This document shows positions 11,322 through 21,082 of a stretch of DNA of 64,000 bases, one piece after another (the first letter of the stretch is position 1; every line of letters starts with the position of its first letter). Under the pieces are notes generated by a model. It was not told the DNA's origin. It did no database searches and saw only the letters and a program-made list of their open reading frames with translations. A program made the translations under genes and the position numbers. Source of the DNA: Marinomonas flavescens (GTDB lineage: Bacteria; Pseudomonadota; Gammaproteobacteria; Pseudomonadales; Marinomonadaceae); contig NZ_SJSB01000007.1 of the NCBI RefSeq assembly GCF_004352835.1, positions 62,001 to 126,000 on the forward strand. Direction: 5' to 3'.

Positions 11322-12128
11322 CTATAACCCTTCGCGCTTTGCTTGTACCCAATATTGATCCAGTTCCTCTAAGGAACAGTGTGATATTTCTTTGTTTTGC
11401 TCTGACAGCAACGCTTCAATACGAGCAAACCGACGGCGGAATTTAACATTTGTTCGATTAAGCGCAATATCTGGCGATACCTTGACATGACGAGCCAAAT
11501 TACTCATAGCAAACAAGATGTCACCCATCTCCGCCTCTATATGATCTTGATCCATCTCTTTCATTGCGGATTCTAATTCGTCTAATTCTTCACGAATCTT
11601 ATCGAAAACCGGCGCTGTATTATCCCAATCAAAACCCACTTTCGCCGCTTTTTTCTGCAATTTATCCGCTTGCATCATAGCAGGCATAGAAACAGGCACA
11701 TCATCCAGTAAGCTTTGTTGCTTTTGATGTGCTTTTTCCTGTGCTTTGATTTTTTGCCACTGACCCGCTAACTCCTGCTCAGTAAAAGGAGAAGATTGCC
11801 CAAAGCTTGTTAAACAACCATCTGGAAAGACGTGCGGGTGTCTGCGCAACATTTTTTCAACAATCCCGCTAACAATATCATCAAAGTCAAAACGCCCTTC
11901 TTCTCGCTCTATTTGCGCATAAAAAACAATTTGAAAAAGTAGATCTCCAAGCTCTTCTTTTAAGTGCTCGTGATCGCCTCGTTCAATAGCATCGAGCACC
12001 TCATAAGTTTCTTCTAAGGTATAGGGCGCTATGGTGTTCACCGTTTGCCGTTGATCCCAAGGGCAACCTTTCTGACTATCCCTAAGGCAAGCCATCAAGG
12101 TCAGCAGTTGATCGATTGGCGGCTTCAA
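11322..12128 (-). CDS. mazG: Nucleoside triphosphate pyrophosphohydrolase
   Basis: MazG hydrolyses NTPs to NMP and PPi and affects ppGpp levels in E. coli. The 268-residue protein has two tandem MazG repeats; the first starts with GCPWDQRQT and contains EELGDLLFQIVFYA, and the second contains EAEMGDILFAMSN, both with the E-x2-E/D-x2-D metal pattern. The ATG overlaps the relA stop by 4 bp, giving the conserved relA-mazG pair. Confidence 0.95.
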   Translation of the reverse strand: MKPPIDQLLTLMACLRDSQKGCPWDQRQTVNTIAPYTLEETYEVLDAIERGDHEHLKEELGDLLFQIVFYAQIEREEGRFDFDDIVSGIVEKMLRRHPHVFPDGCLTSFGQSSPFTEQELAGQWQKIKAQEKAHQKQQSLLDDVPVSMPAMMQADKLQKKAAKVGFDWDNTAPVFDKIREELDELESAMKEMDQDHIEAEMGDILFAMSNLARHVKVSPDIALNRTNVKFRRRFARIEALLSEQNKEISHCSLEELDQYWVQAKREGL

Positions 12129-14374
12129 AAGTCTTTTTCTCTAAATACGTTTAACACATTTGGCAATTGATCTATACGATGCAATAACTTACTCAACACG
12201 CCCAACTCACCTACCTCAATCGTAAATCGAATGACCGCAGTATGGCTGTCTTGTGTAGATAAAGTATTCATCGACAATAAATTAACCTTCTCATTGGCTA
12301 ATAAGCTGGTAATGTCATTAAGCAAGCCTGTCCGGTCATAAGCTTCCACCTGAATATTAACAGGATAAAGATTATCCAGCTCTTCTCCCCAGCTCACTTC
12401 CACCATACGTTCAGGCTCATCTAAGCTCATTTGGACAACATTGATACAGTCTTCCTTATGAATCGAGACTCCACGCCCTTGAGTGATGTAACCAACAATA
12501 CTGTCGCCGGGAATAGGTGAGCAACATTTCGCCATTTGCGTCAGAAGTTTGCCTACTCCGAGTATATGAATATCATTATCTGATGATTTATGACGACTCT
12601 TTTTAAGACGAATAGGGCGAAGCGTTGGCGCTTTTCCATCTAGCCCATATAAATCATCAATTGCGTGAAGCACACGAGATAACTGAATATCTCCTGCGCC
12701 CAAAGCAACATAAACCTCATCCGTGGTAGAGAAATTAAACTTCGCCGAGAGCTTTAATAAATCAACTTTATTTTCTTCAATGCCTAATTTTTTAAATTGC
12801 TTATCTAGAAGGCTCTTACCGGCATCTAAATTTTTCTCACGATCTTCTTTTCGAAACCAATTTTGAATTTTTGCACGGGCTCGGTTTGTTTGCACATAAC
12901 CAAAAGTAGGATGTAGCCAATCACGGCTGGGTCTTCCTTCGTTCGAAGTAAGAATCTCGACCTTATCTCCCGTTTTTAAATGGGTTACAAGAGAGATGAT
13001 TTTTCCGTTCACTTTAGCGCCGCGACAACGGTGGCCTATTTCGGTATGAACACGGTAAGCAAAATCGATCGGTGTCGCATTGACAGGCAGATCGACCACA
13101 TGACCATCTGGTGTAAACACATAAATACGATCTTGTTCAATGTCGCTACGGACTTGCTCTGATAGCGACTCCAGATCACCTTGAACCTCATGGAAGTCCA
13201 AAATAGTTCTCAGCCACTGTAGTTTTTCTTCATAACTAGTACTGTTTGAACTCAGATCTGTGCCTTTATATTTCCAGTGAGCACATACCCCCAACTCAGC
13301 ATCCTCATGCATTTTGTGAGTACGAATCTGTATTTCAAGCGCCCTACCTTGAGGTCCAATCACGGCCGTATGTAAAGACTGATAACCATTGGTTTTAGGG
13401 TTACTAATATAGTCGTCAAATTCTTGAGGAATCGGTCGCCATAGGTTATGAACGACCCCAAGAACACCATAACATTCCATGGTTTCATCAACCAAAATAC
13501 GCACAGCACGAACGTCGTAAACCTCATCAAAACCAATATTTTTGCGCTTCATTTTGCGCCAAATACTGTAGATGTGCTTGGCTCGGCCCATTAGATCTGC
13601 GTGAATATTAATATTCTCAAGACGCGCCCTGAGAATATTAATCACGTCTTCAATATACTGCTGACGATCTAAACGTTTTTCATCCAACCAAGTGGCAATG
13701 CGCTTGTAATCAGAAGGGTAAAGGTAACGGAAAGAAAGGTCCTCTAGCTCCCATTTAATGTGACCAATGCCTAGGCGATGAGCAAGCGGGGCATAAACAC
13801 TTTGCACTTCTAGGGCAACAGCAACGCGCCTCGCTTCATCTTGGTGCTTAGCTTCCTTAATGGCACAGGCGCGCTCAGCAAGCTTAATCAAGACAACTCG
13901 CACATCATCTATGATAGAAACTAACATTTTTCGCAGCGATTCTAATTGATTTTCACTGCTGCCTAAGACTTCTGTGGCGGTGTCAGCGGTGAGGTTTTTT
14001 GACACCTCACCCATGCGAATAACCCCTTCGATCAACGAAGCGACTTTGCGACCAAACATATCGACAACACGAGAAAGTGGCAACTGATCTTCGCGCACGA
14101 CACGATATAATGCTGCAGCTAAAAGAGAGTCTTGATCTGCTCGAAAACCTGATAATATCTCAACCATCTCAAGGCCGGCGCGGAAAGTACTCGCTTGCGG
14201 CCCCCAATAAGAATGTCGAGGGGATTGGAGTTCTGCCTGTCGAGCAAGTTCACAAGCCATGCGCAAAGGAATTTTGGCGCTTTCATCTACTTTATCAGCA
14301 AACTGCTCCATCCAACGGTTAATATCAACTGTACCATCTTCTAAAATAGGATGGTCTTTTCTGACTGTTACCAT
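12125..14374 (-). CDS. relA: GTP pyrophosphokinase, (p)ppGpp synthetase I
   Basis: RelA makes (p)ppGpp on ribosomes that carry uncharged tRNA. The 749-residue protein has the RelA/SpoT order. First comes an N-terminal HD-like domain in which the metal HD pair is lost (ALYRVVRED where SpoT has HD), so hydrolase activity is not expected. Next come a synthetase domain with DVRAVRILVD and GYQSLHTAV, a TGS domain starting DRIYVFTPDGHVV, a Cys-containing conserved region (KCCSPIPGD) and a C-terminal ACT domain. The start has a GGGCAAG-type ribosome site. It overlaps mazG by 4 bp and follows rlmD closely. Confidence 0.96.
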   Translation of the reverse strand: MVTVRKDHPILEDGTVDINRWMEQFADKVDESAKIPLRMACELARQAELQSPRHSYWGPQASTFRAGLEMVEILSGFRADQDSLLAAALYRVVREDQLPLSRVVDMFGRKVASLIEGVIRMGEVSKNLTADTATEVLGSSENQLESLRKMLVSIIDDVRVVLIKLAERACAIKEAKHQDEARRVAVALEVQSVYAPLAHRLGIGHIKWELEDLSFRYLYPSDYKRIATWLDEKRLDRQQYIEDVINILRARLENINIHADLMGRAKHIYSIWRKMKRKNIGFDEVYDVRAVRILVDETMECYGVLGVVHNLWRPIPQEFDDYISNPKTNGYQSLHTAVIGPQGRALEIQIRTHKMHEDAELGVCAHWKYKGTDLSSNSTSYEEKLQWLRTILDFHEVQGDLESLSEQVRSDIEQDRIYVFTPDGHVVDLPVNATPIDFAYRVHTEIGHRCRGAKVNGKIISLVTHLKTGDKVEILTSNEGRPSRDWLHPTFGYVQTNRARAKIQNWFRKEDREKNLDAGKSLLDKQFKKLGIEENKVDLLKLSAKFNFSTTDEVYVALGAGDIQLSRVLHAIDDLYGLDGKAPTLRPIRLKKSRHKSSDNDIHILGVGKLLTQMAKCCSPIPGDSIVGYITQGRGVSIHKEDCINVVQMSLDEPERMVEVSWGEELDNLYPVNIQVEAYDRTGLLNDITSLLANEKVNLLSMNTLSTQDSHTAVIRFTIEVGELGVLSKLLHRIDQLPNVLNVFREKDF

Positions 14375-14390
14375 TTACTTGCCCTTCAAT

Positions 14391-15737
14391 TTACTTCTTT
14401 TTTTGCAGCAACATCATTGTCTCTACATGAGACGTTTGAGGAAACATCTCCATCAAACTAACTCGCAATACTTTATATCCTTTCGCAACCAAATACTCAG
14501 CATCCCGCGCTAAAGTAGAAGCACTGCAAGAAACATACAATATTTGCATTGGTTTGATCTTAACTATGCTATCTAGGAACTCTAGAGCCCCCGCACGAGG
14601 TGGATCAAGTAGTACTTTTGTGACATCTATTTTTGACAAATTCACCGAATCTGACTGGGTTAAATCTGCGGCTAAGAATGTAATATTGTCTAATTGATTT
14701 AGCTGAGCATTTTTCCGGCCAGCTTCAACCATATTTTCTTGTACTTCAATCCCTACAACCTGCTTAGCTCGCTTTGCTAACGGCAAAGAGAAATTACCAA
14801 CACCACAGAACAAATCTAAGACAACATCATTGTCATTAGGCTCTAGCCATGCCATCGCTTGAGCAACCATTTTCTGATTCATCATCTCGTTGACTTGAAT
14901 AAAATCTTGAGGATGATAATTAAAGGTTAATCCATCCAATTCATAGTGTCGTAATGCGCCACCTTCAACCGCGGCTTTAGATTCACCTGGTTGCTGCCAA
15001 TAAAGCGCAATATCTTGTTCGCCAGCCCATACTTGCCAATGCGCCTTCAGGTCATCTGAAATCACGTCAGTTAAACGAAACACCACAGATGCGCCTTTGG
15101 CGTCTTCTAACAACTCGATATGCCCTAGCTGATGGACTAATGAGCTGCCTGCCAGAGAAACTTTTAACTCTGCGTAAACCATCTGGAGCTTTTCAGTGAG
15201 AACAATACATTGATCAATTTGAATAATATTCTTAGAAGCCTTCCCTCTGAATCCCATCTGAAAGCTCTCTTTATGAGACTGAATGGAAATTCTTGCACGA
15301 CGACGATATTTCGTAGGAGCATCGGCTAAATATTCAATATTCACCTTTGACGCTACATTACGTAATTGCCCTTCTAGCCAATTTTTTTTAGCTTCAAATT
15401 GTTGTGGCTCAGCAAGATGCTGAAAGCTACATCCGCCACATTTAGAAAAGTGGACACATTCGGGAGTTACTCGATAAGGGCTAGGCTGAGTAATTTGAAC
15501 TAAATTAGCCTCATCGAATCGGCGTCCCTCTTTAAAAACCTGCGCTTCTACTATTTCACCAGGCAAAGCACCGTCGATGAATGTTACTTTTCCAGCAAGG
15601 CGAGCAACGCCTTTTGCTTCATTGGTTAAAGCATCCACCTGATATGATTGAACAGGTCCTAGGGAATGCGTCTTAGGCGAGCGGCGTGACGGTGTTCTTC
15701 TTCTCAATGGAGACTCTCTACTTAGAATGGGATTCAA
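14391..15737 (-). CDS. rlmD: 23S rRNA (uracil(1939)-C5)-methyltransferase
   Basis: RlmD methylates U1939 in 23S rRNA. The 448-residue protein has a TRAM domain, then 4Fe-4S cysteines in CVHFSKCGGCSF, and a SAM-dependent catalytic domain with DLFCGVGNFSLPLA, LLDPPRAGA and the nucleophile region YVSCSASTLARD. The first codon at 15737 is TTG without a clear ribosome site and the first 25 residues are basic and unlike the family, so the true start may be further in. It precedes relA by 16 bp. The order rlmD-relA-mazG beside a GacS/BarA kinase matches E. coli and Pseudomonas. Confidence 0.92.
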   Translation of the reverse strand: MNPILSRESPLRRRTPSRRSPKTHSLGPVQSYQVDALTNEAKGVARLAGKVTFIDGALPGEIVEAQVFKEGRRFDEANLVQITQPSPYRVTPECVHFSKCGGCSFQHLAEPQQFEAKKNWLEGQLRNVASKVNIEYLADAPTKYRRRARISIQSHKESFQMGFRGKASKNIIQIDQCIVLTEKLQMVYAELKVSLAGSSLVHQLGHIELLEDAKGASVVFRLTDVISDDLKAHWQVWAGEQDIALYWQQPGESKAAVEGGALRHYELDGLTFNYHPQDFIQVNEMMNQKMVAQAMAWLEPNDNDVVLDLFCGVGNFSLPLAKRAKQVVGIEVQENMVEAGRKNAQLNQLDNITFLAADLTQSDSVNLSKIDVTKVLLDPPRAGALEFLDSIVKIKPMQILYVSCSASTLARDAEYLVAKGYKVLRVSLMEMFPQTSHVETMMLLQKKK

Positions 15738-15809
15738 TAAATATTGCTATTCTAGCGCATCTATTTATCGATCCCTACTATTTATCACCCCATATCAAAG
15801 ACAACAAAT

Positions 15810-16706
15810 TTACGCGGGATTAAACACACCAGTTGAAAGGTAGCGATCACCTCGATCACAAACAATCGCCACAATTACCGCATTATTGACTGTTTTTGAC
15901 AACTCTAGCGCGGCAAAAACCGAGCCACCCGAAGACACACCACAAAAAATACCTTCTTGTGTCGCCAAACGGCGCATTGTTGTTTCTGCATCGTCTTGAC
16001 CCACATCCATCACAGTATCGACACGCGTTTCATCGAAAATAGCAGGGAGATATTCTTTCGGCCAACGGCGTATACCAGGAATACTTGAGCCTTCTTGTGG
16101 CTGTAAACCAACAATCTCAATCTCTGGATTTTGCTCTTTTAAATAATGCGACACGCCCATGATAGTACCTGTGGTCCCCATTGAGCTCACAAAGTGCGTC
16201 ACTGTGCCTTGAGTTTGTTGCCAAATTTCAGGTCCAGTGCTCACATAATGCGCATTAGGATTGTCTTGGTTGCCAAATTGATTAAGTACCTTCCCAAGAC
16301 CTTGAGCCTGCATTTCCATAGCCAGATCACGAGCACGCTCTATGCCCTCTTCTTTGGTTACTAAATGCAGTTCTGCACCATAAGCCGTCATTGCTGACTT
16401 ACGCTCTTGGCTCATGTTATCTGCCATAATAAGGTGCATTTTGTAGCCTTTAATGGCTGCAGTCATCGCCAATGCAATCCCCGTATTGCCACTGGTAGCC
16501 TCAATCAGACTATCTCCTGGCTGGATTTCACCGCGCAACTCTGCTTGCACTATCATGTTTAACGCAGGACGATCTTTTACCGAGCCTGCGGGATTCTGCC
16601 CTTCTAGCTTCAGCAAAATCGTGTTGCTGGCATTAGGATTGATACGCTGTAAGCGCACTAATGGGGTTTGTCCTATAATGGACTCTATCGTTGGATATTG
16701 GCTCAT
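15810..16706 (-). CDS. cysM: Cysteine synthase B
   Basis: CysM is a PLP enzyme that makes cysteine from O-acetylserine and sulfide or thiosulfate. The PLP lysine lies in GSVKDRPALNM, the substrate loop is EATSGNTGIALA and the glycine-rich phosphate cradle is SSMGTTGTIMG. At 298 residues it fits the CysM subgroup. I set the start at the ATG of MSQYPTIES (16706), the normal N-terminus; an in-frame upstream start would add 15 odd residues. The gene continues into the rlmD-relA-mazG direction, as in Pseudomonas. Confidence 0.94.
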   Translation of the reverse strand: MSQYPTIESIIGQTPLVRLQRINPNASNTILLKLEGQNPAGSVKDRPALNMIVQAELRGEIQPGDSLIEATSGNTGIALAMTAAIKGYKMHLIMADNMSQERKSAMTAYGAELHLVTKEEGIERARDLAMEMQAQGLGKVLNQFGNQDNPNAHYVSTGPEIWQQTQGTVTHFVSSMGTTGTIMGVSHYLKEQNPEIEIVGLQPQEGSSIPGIRRWPKEYLPAIFDETRVDTVMDVGQDDAETTMRRLATQEGIFCGVSSGGSVFAALELSKTVNNAVIVAIVCDRGDRYLSTGVFNPA

Positions 16707-16840
16707 AAAAACTTCATTGACATTAATAACGTAGGAAATCAAACTTAACATTTAGGTATATTTAAAAACACTATAACTAAAGAATAAAATAAGAATTCGT
16801 TATAAACTTAGTTGAGAATTCACGTTTTGGAGAAAATGCT

Positions 16841-17065
16841 ATGCGCAGCACCTTATATATAGGCACCTTAGTCTCCCTAATATTCATCGGTGGATGCGAT
16901 ATGTTCGCAAGCCCTGCGGCCGACATACCAGACAATGAGCTAAGAAGTAAATGGCGCGAATGCAAGTACATTAAAAATCCATCCAAAACCAAAGTGTTGG
17001 CTTGCGAGAACTACCAACGCGAGTGTGATCGACGTAAAAACAAGGGTAATTTGGCTTGTTACTAA
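16841..17065 (+). CDS. Small Cys-containing lipoprotein
   Basis: The 74-residue protein starts after a good ribosome site (TTGGAGAAAATGCT) and has a lipoprotein signal with lipobox IGGC at residues 16-19. The mature part is basic, with four further Cys (RECKY, LACENY, RECDRR and the penultimate residue LACY), which could form two disulfides in the periplasm. I recognise no family. It lies between cysM and the GacS-like kinase and may be co-transcribed with the kinase, whose GTG is 12 bp after this stop. Confidence 0.7.
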   Translation: MRSTLYIGTLVSLIFIGGCDMFASPAADIPDNELRSKWRECKYIKNPSKTKVLACENYQRECDRRKNKGNLACY

Positions 17066-17077
17066 AACAAACCTTAG

Positions 17078-19888
17078 GTGCGATATAAAGTGAAGCACCT
17101 CAGATTTCCAACCAACATCCCACCTAGCCATCGGCTTTTTTGGATGTTGTTTGCCCCTATATTTATCATTTCATTATTATCCTGTGTATTTATATTTGCT
17201 TATAGAGTGAATGACTTAAACACACAAATGGATAAAAAAGCCCTTAGCATTACCAACCAGCTCGCCGTTACCAGTGAATACGCCATCATAATTTCAAACA
17301 AAAAACTGATGACGCAACTTCTAGAAAATGCGTTAAGTTACGACAACATCCACAATATCACTATTTTCAACAGCGATAAAAAAATCATTTCAGAAATTGG
17401 TCCTTCCGCATATATACCAATACCACAGCTTCCCTCCGTTGCTTACATAAAAAAATCAAATGACTTTCTTGCTAATGTACGACCGATTTACCATACCCCA
17501 CCCCCTATAGACAGTACATTCACGACGCAACCCGATACCTTTAACTCACAAACTCAGCGTCATATTATTGGTTGGATCAAAGTAGAGACAAGTACCTATC
17601 AATTAGATATTGCAAAATACCAGCTGTTCTTTTTACTTGTTTTTCTGTTGGCTATTTTTAACGCATTAATCGCATTAATTGCTTGGCGTGTTGCAATATC
17701 TTTCACTCAACCAATAGAAAAACTTTCATTGGCACTCAAAAAACTCACAAAAAGCCAGTATCCTTCAGCCAAATCCATCAAGCTACCAACCCACTATTCA
17801 GAGATACAAAAAAACGTATTAGAGCTGGCTGAACGACTCGAAAACCACCAAGAAGAACTCACCGCTGGTATCGAACAATCCACTGAAGACATGCGCAGAA
17901 ATATGGATAGCATGGAAGAAAAAAGCGCTCAGCTATACATTGCAAACAAAGAAGTAATGGAATCCAGTCGACTTAAATCTCAATTTCTCGCGAACATTAG
18001 TCATGAAGTCAGAACGCCACTTAATGCCATCTTGGGCTATACAAAAATCCTCCAAAAGAACATCAAAGACAGCCAGAACAAAATCTATGTGGATACCATA
18101 GAACAATCCACTAACAATCTATTGGCCATTATTGGTGATATTTTAGATTTCTCAAAAATTGAAGCGGGAAAACTTAGCCTTGATCACAGCCAAGTCAACA
18201 TTAGGGAGCTAGTCGATGATGTTTATCAAACCCTAAGCGCAAACCTATTAACCTCCGACAAACAGATAGACCTAGTAACAGACTTCTCTCCTGACGTGCC
18301 ACAAATTATGGTGGGTGATAGCATCCGTATTCGCCAAGTACTCACCAACCTAATTAGCAATGCGCTGAAGTTTACCAATAAAGGATCGATCAATACCAAA
18401 GTCATATTATCCAATCAAATCGAGGATCAGATCACCCTATCTTTTCAAGTAATTGATACTGGCATCGGTATTCCTGAGGATAAAATAAGCAAATTATTTA
18501 AACCCTTCTCACAAGTTGATACCAGCACAACTCGTAGAGTTGCTGGCACAGGACTAGGGCTTGTAATTACTAAAAAACTAGTAGAGCAAATGGGCGGTAA
18601 TATCGGCATTAGCAGCACAGCAGATATAGGCTCAACCTTTTACTTTACCTTAAAATTAAAACGCTCAACCAAGCCCCAGCCCATACAAGAAAATCTTGGA
18701 AAACACATTCTATTTTTAGAGCCTAGCAGCACTTATCGAAACTATCTAAGTCACTACTTTCATGAAATTGGCGTAGAAAACGCCCCCTGTTCAGGGGTAG
18801 AACAAGTCATTTCAAAACTTAATAAACACCATCTCAATGTGGATGCTATTCTCATTAATGTCATTCCAAACGACCAGAGTACCAATGAAGCTCAAGAGTT
18901 AGCGTCATATGCCATTAAGCAATTCAACATCCCGTGTATTTTGATGATTCAACCACCTGGACAAATAAACCATTACCCAGCACTTAAAGCATTTGCCAAC
19001 GAAGTACTGCTCAAACCGATCTGCCATAAGCACTTATTCAATGCTCTTAAAAATATCCAACCACCCAATACGTTAGTTCCGATTGAGCAGATAAGCGATA
19101 CCTTAGCCATTGAGAAACAAGCGGTAGCGCTCACTAAATTAACGGGATTAAAAATACTTGCGGTAGACGACACGCCCGTTAATTTACAGCTATTAACTCA
19201 TTGGTTAACGCCTAACGGACTGGATGTTTTCTTAGCTTATAGCGGTAAAAAAGCCATTGAGATGGCACAAGAAGAACAGTTTGACCTCATCCTAATGGAC
19301 ATTCAAATGCCCGAAATGGATGGCTTGGAAACCACACAACATTTACGCGAACTTGAAGCCTATAAAGACATACCGATAGTGGCATTAACCGCTCACGCGC
19401 TTGGCTCAGAACAAGATAAAATACTAGCATCTGGCATGAATGCTTACTTAACAAAGCCAGTTGATGAAAATATTCTTCTCAACACCATCGAAACCTGGTG
19501 CCTAAAGAAAGAAGGTATTAAAGAGCACCTAGATGCCCAGATTCTCAGCGCATTTGACTTAAAAAAAGCACTTTATATCGTAGATCAAAAAAGCGACATT
19601 GCTAAAGAAATGTTTGACATGCTAGCCGACTCGTTAGAAAACGAAAAGAAACTCCTTCGACACCATTTTGAGAACCAAGATATCGAAAAAATGATTCATA
19701 TCGTACATCGAATCAACGGCGCATCGAAATACACAGGCACTACGGAATTAACGCGCCATGCAGGCTTTTTAGAAACACACCTGAAGGAATTAGGAATGGA
19801 AGATACTGACGGCGTTTTAGAAGACTTCTTAGAAAGTATTGATGCGCTACTCAATATTCGCAACCTTATTGCTTGGCCTCAAGAATAA
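17078..19888 (+). CDS. gacS: Hybrid sensor histidine kinase, GacS/BarA type
   Basis: The 936-residue protein has the full GacS/BarA layout. It has membrane helices at about 20-42 and 182-206 around a periplasmic sensor of about 140 residues, HAMP (about 205-260), a coiled coil, HisKA with phospho-His309 in ISHEVRTPLNAILGY, and HATPase with ISNALKFT, DTGIGIP and GTGLGL. A first receiver-like region (about 540-650) lacks the Asp. A second receiver has Asp741 in LILMDIQMPEMDG, and a C-terminal HPt has His877 in HIVHRINGASKYTG. GacA and small RNAs of the Rsm type would be its expected partners but are not here. The start is a weak GTG; another GTG lies at 17090. The neighbours (cysM, rlmD, relA) support the GacS name. 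Confidence 0.88.
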   Translation: MRYKVKHLRFPTNIPPSHRLFWMLFAPIFIISLLSCVFIFAYRVNDLNTQMDKKALSITNQLAVTSEYAIIISNKKLMTQLLENALSYDNIHNITIFNSDKKIISEIGPSAYIPIPQLPSVAYIKKSNDFLANVRPIYHTPPPIDSTFTTQPDTFNSQTQRHIIGWIKVETSTYQLDIAKYQLFFLLVFLLAIFNALIALIAWRVAISFTQPIEKLSLALKKLTKSQYPSAKSIKLPTHYSEIQKNVLELAERLENHQEELTAGIEQSTEDMRRNMDSMEEKSAQLYIANKEVMESSRLKSQFLANISHEVRTPLNAILGYTKILQKNIKDSQNKIYVDTIEQSTNNLLAIIGDILDFSKIEAGKLSLDHSQVNIRELVDDVYQTLSANLLTSDKQIDLVTDFSPDVPQIMVGDSIRIRQVLTNLISNALKFTNKGSINTKVILSNQIEDQITLSFQVIDTGIGIPEDKISKLFKPFSQVDTSTTRRVAGTGLGLVITKKLVEQMGGNIGISSTADIGSTFYFTLKLKRSTKPQPIQENLGKHILFLEPSSTYRNYLSHYFHEIGVENAPCSGVEQVISKLNKHHLNVDAILINVIPNDQSTNEAQELASYAIKQFNIPCILMIQPPGQINHYPALKAFANEVLLKPICHKHLFNALKNIQPPNTLVPIEQISDTLAIEKQAVALTKLTGLKILAVDDTPVNLQLLTHWLTPNGLDVFLAYSGKKAIEMAQEEQFDLILMDIQMPEMDGLETTQHLRELEAYKDIPIVALTAHALGSEQDKILASGMNAYLTKPVDENILLNTIETWCLKKEGIKEHLDAQILSAFDLKKALYIVDQKSDIAKEMFDMLADSLENEKKLLRHHFENQDIEKMIHIVHRINGASKYTGTTELTRHAGFLETHLKELGMEDTDGVLEDFLESIDALLNIRNLIAWPQE

Positions 19889-20252
19889 CAAACGCTTGAG
19901 CATAGGCCTTTTCATCTGTCAGACTTAAATGCCATGAGATTGGCATATTAAAACGAGATTCAATTTTTTCATCAACACTAAGTATTGGTTGACCTGACGG
20001 TAGGTTACTAATTTGAAAATGTTGAAAGCTAATGCCATTCCCTATACCTGTCCCTAGAGCTTTCACCGCCGCTTCTTTGGCCGCAAACCGCTTAGCAACA
20101 AAAGAATTGCGCTTCTGCTCATTCGTTATTTTCGCCCATTGTTCTTTTTCATTTGATGTAAGAATACGATCAATAAAACGCTCACCCAGCTTGGCAATAG
20201 AATCAGAAATTCGGGCCACATCAACTAAATCCGTACCAATACCAATAATCAA
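19866..20252 (-). CDS. acpS: Holo-[acyl-carrier-protein] synthase
   Basis: AcpS attaches phosphopantetheine from CoA to apo-ACP. The 128-residue protein has GIGTDLVDVARI at the start and FAAKEAAVKALGTG, the two magnesium/CoA signatures. The start is TTG at 20252, supported by GAGGAG just upstream. It is the last gene of the lepA cluster and overlaps the end of the convergent kinase gene by 23 bp. The usual neighbour pdxJ is missing between recO and acpS. Confidence 0.95.
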   Translation of the reverse strand: MIIGIGTDLVDVARISDSIAKLGERFIDRILTSNEKEQWAKITNEQKRNSFVAKRFAAKEAAVKALGTGIGNGISFQHFQISNLPSGQPILSVDEKIESRFNMPISWHLSLTDEKAYAQAFVILEAKQ

Positions 20253-20314
20253 AATAGCTCCTCAGAATAAATAATCTTTATCATTTTCAAACAATAACCA
20301 CTAAAGACGACAAA

Positions 20315-21055
20315 CTAAAATACGCTTCGAAAAATAGGCACTCCGTTCAACCGTTCACCTTGAAATTCTTGCTTAGGAAGTAATCGTCTGGCACTGACAG
20401 GCTTACCATTTAACAAGCCATCTAACCAAGAGCGATGCAACGTTTTAGCCAAACTCAACACATGCTTATTGGTCCACGCCCCTGCGTAGTAATCAAGTGC
20501 CACTTTCCCTTCGACATACAGCAGAGGTGCCTGTTTAGGCAACTCACCAAAATAAGGCCTTAGACCAAATTTCTGATGAAATTGATACACTTGCTTTGCA
20601 TCTAGCGGCTCTCCACGACTCGTTGACGCCATGTTTATAGAAACACCTAGCTCTGCAAACAACCCTACTTCGAAGCGCCTTAAGATAGGGGCAATAGCGA
20701 CACCTGCATGCAAACTACTAATTAGCCATTGATAAAGTTCATAGACCTCAGGAAGCGGTAAATTAAGCGGCAATAAGCGCTCTAAAATCTCATGAATATA
20801 CAAAGCGGCATAAAGAGGTACTCCATCTAGATAAAAGCCAGCTTGAACAGACTCCATACTTTTAATGGTTTTCAGCTCACCACGGCCCACACACTCAATT
20901 TCAAAACACAAAAAAGGCCCAGGTATTACCCGAGCCTCTTTTTTAGGTAAGCGCCACACTCCTCGCAATAATCCTTGCTCAAGTGTTAGCAAATCCACAA
21001 GGATTTTGCCATCTTGAAAAGGACGAGTATGAATGACATAGGCACTAACACGCAT
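20315..21055 (-). CDS. recO: DNA repair protein RecO
   Basis: RecO works with RecR to load RecA at gapped DNA. The 246-residue protein has the N-terminal OB-fold region (RVSAYVIHTRPFQDGKILVD) followed by the helical domain. Proteobacterial RecO lacks the zinc cysteines, as here. It starts 27 bp after era in the conserved rnc-era-recO order. Confidence 0.94.
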   Translation of the reverse strand: MRVSAYVIHTRPFQDGKILVDLLTLEQGLLRGVWRLPKKEARVIPGPFLCFEIECVGRGELKTIKSMESVQAGFYLDGVPLYAALYIHEILERLLPLNLPLPEVYELYQWLISSLHAGVAIAPILRRFEVGLFAELGVSINMASTSRGEPLDAKQVYQFHQKFGLRPYFGELPKQAPLLYVEGKVALDYYAGAWTNKHVLSLAKTLHRSWLDGLLNGKPVSARRLLPKQEFQGERLNGVPIFRSVF

Positions 21056-21082
21056 GCTGTTTAGCCTTTTTTGATAACCAAA

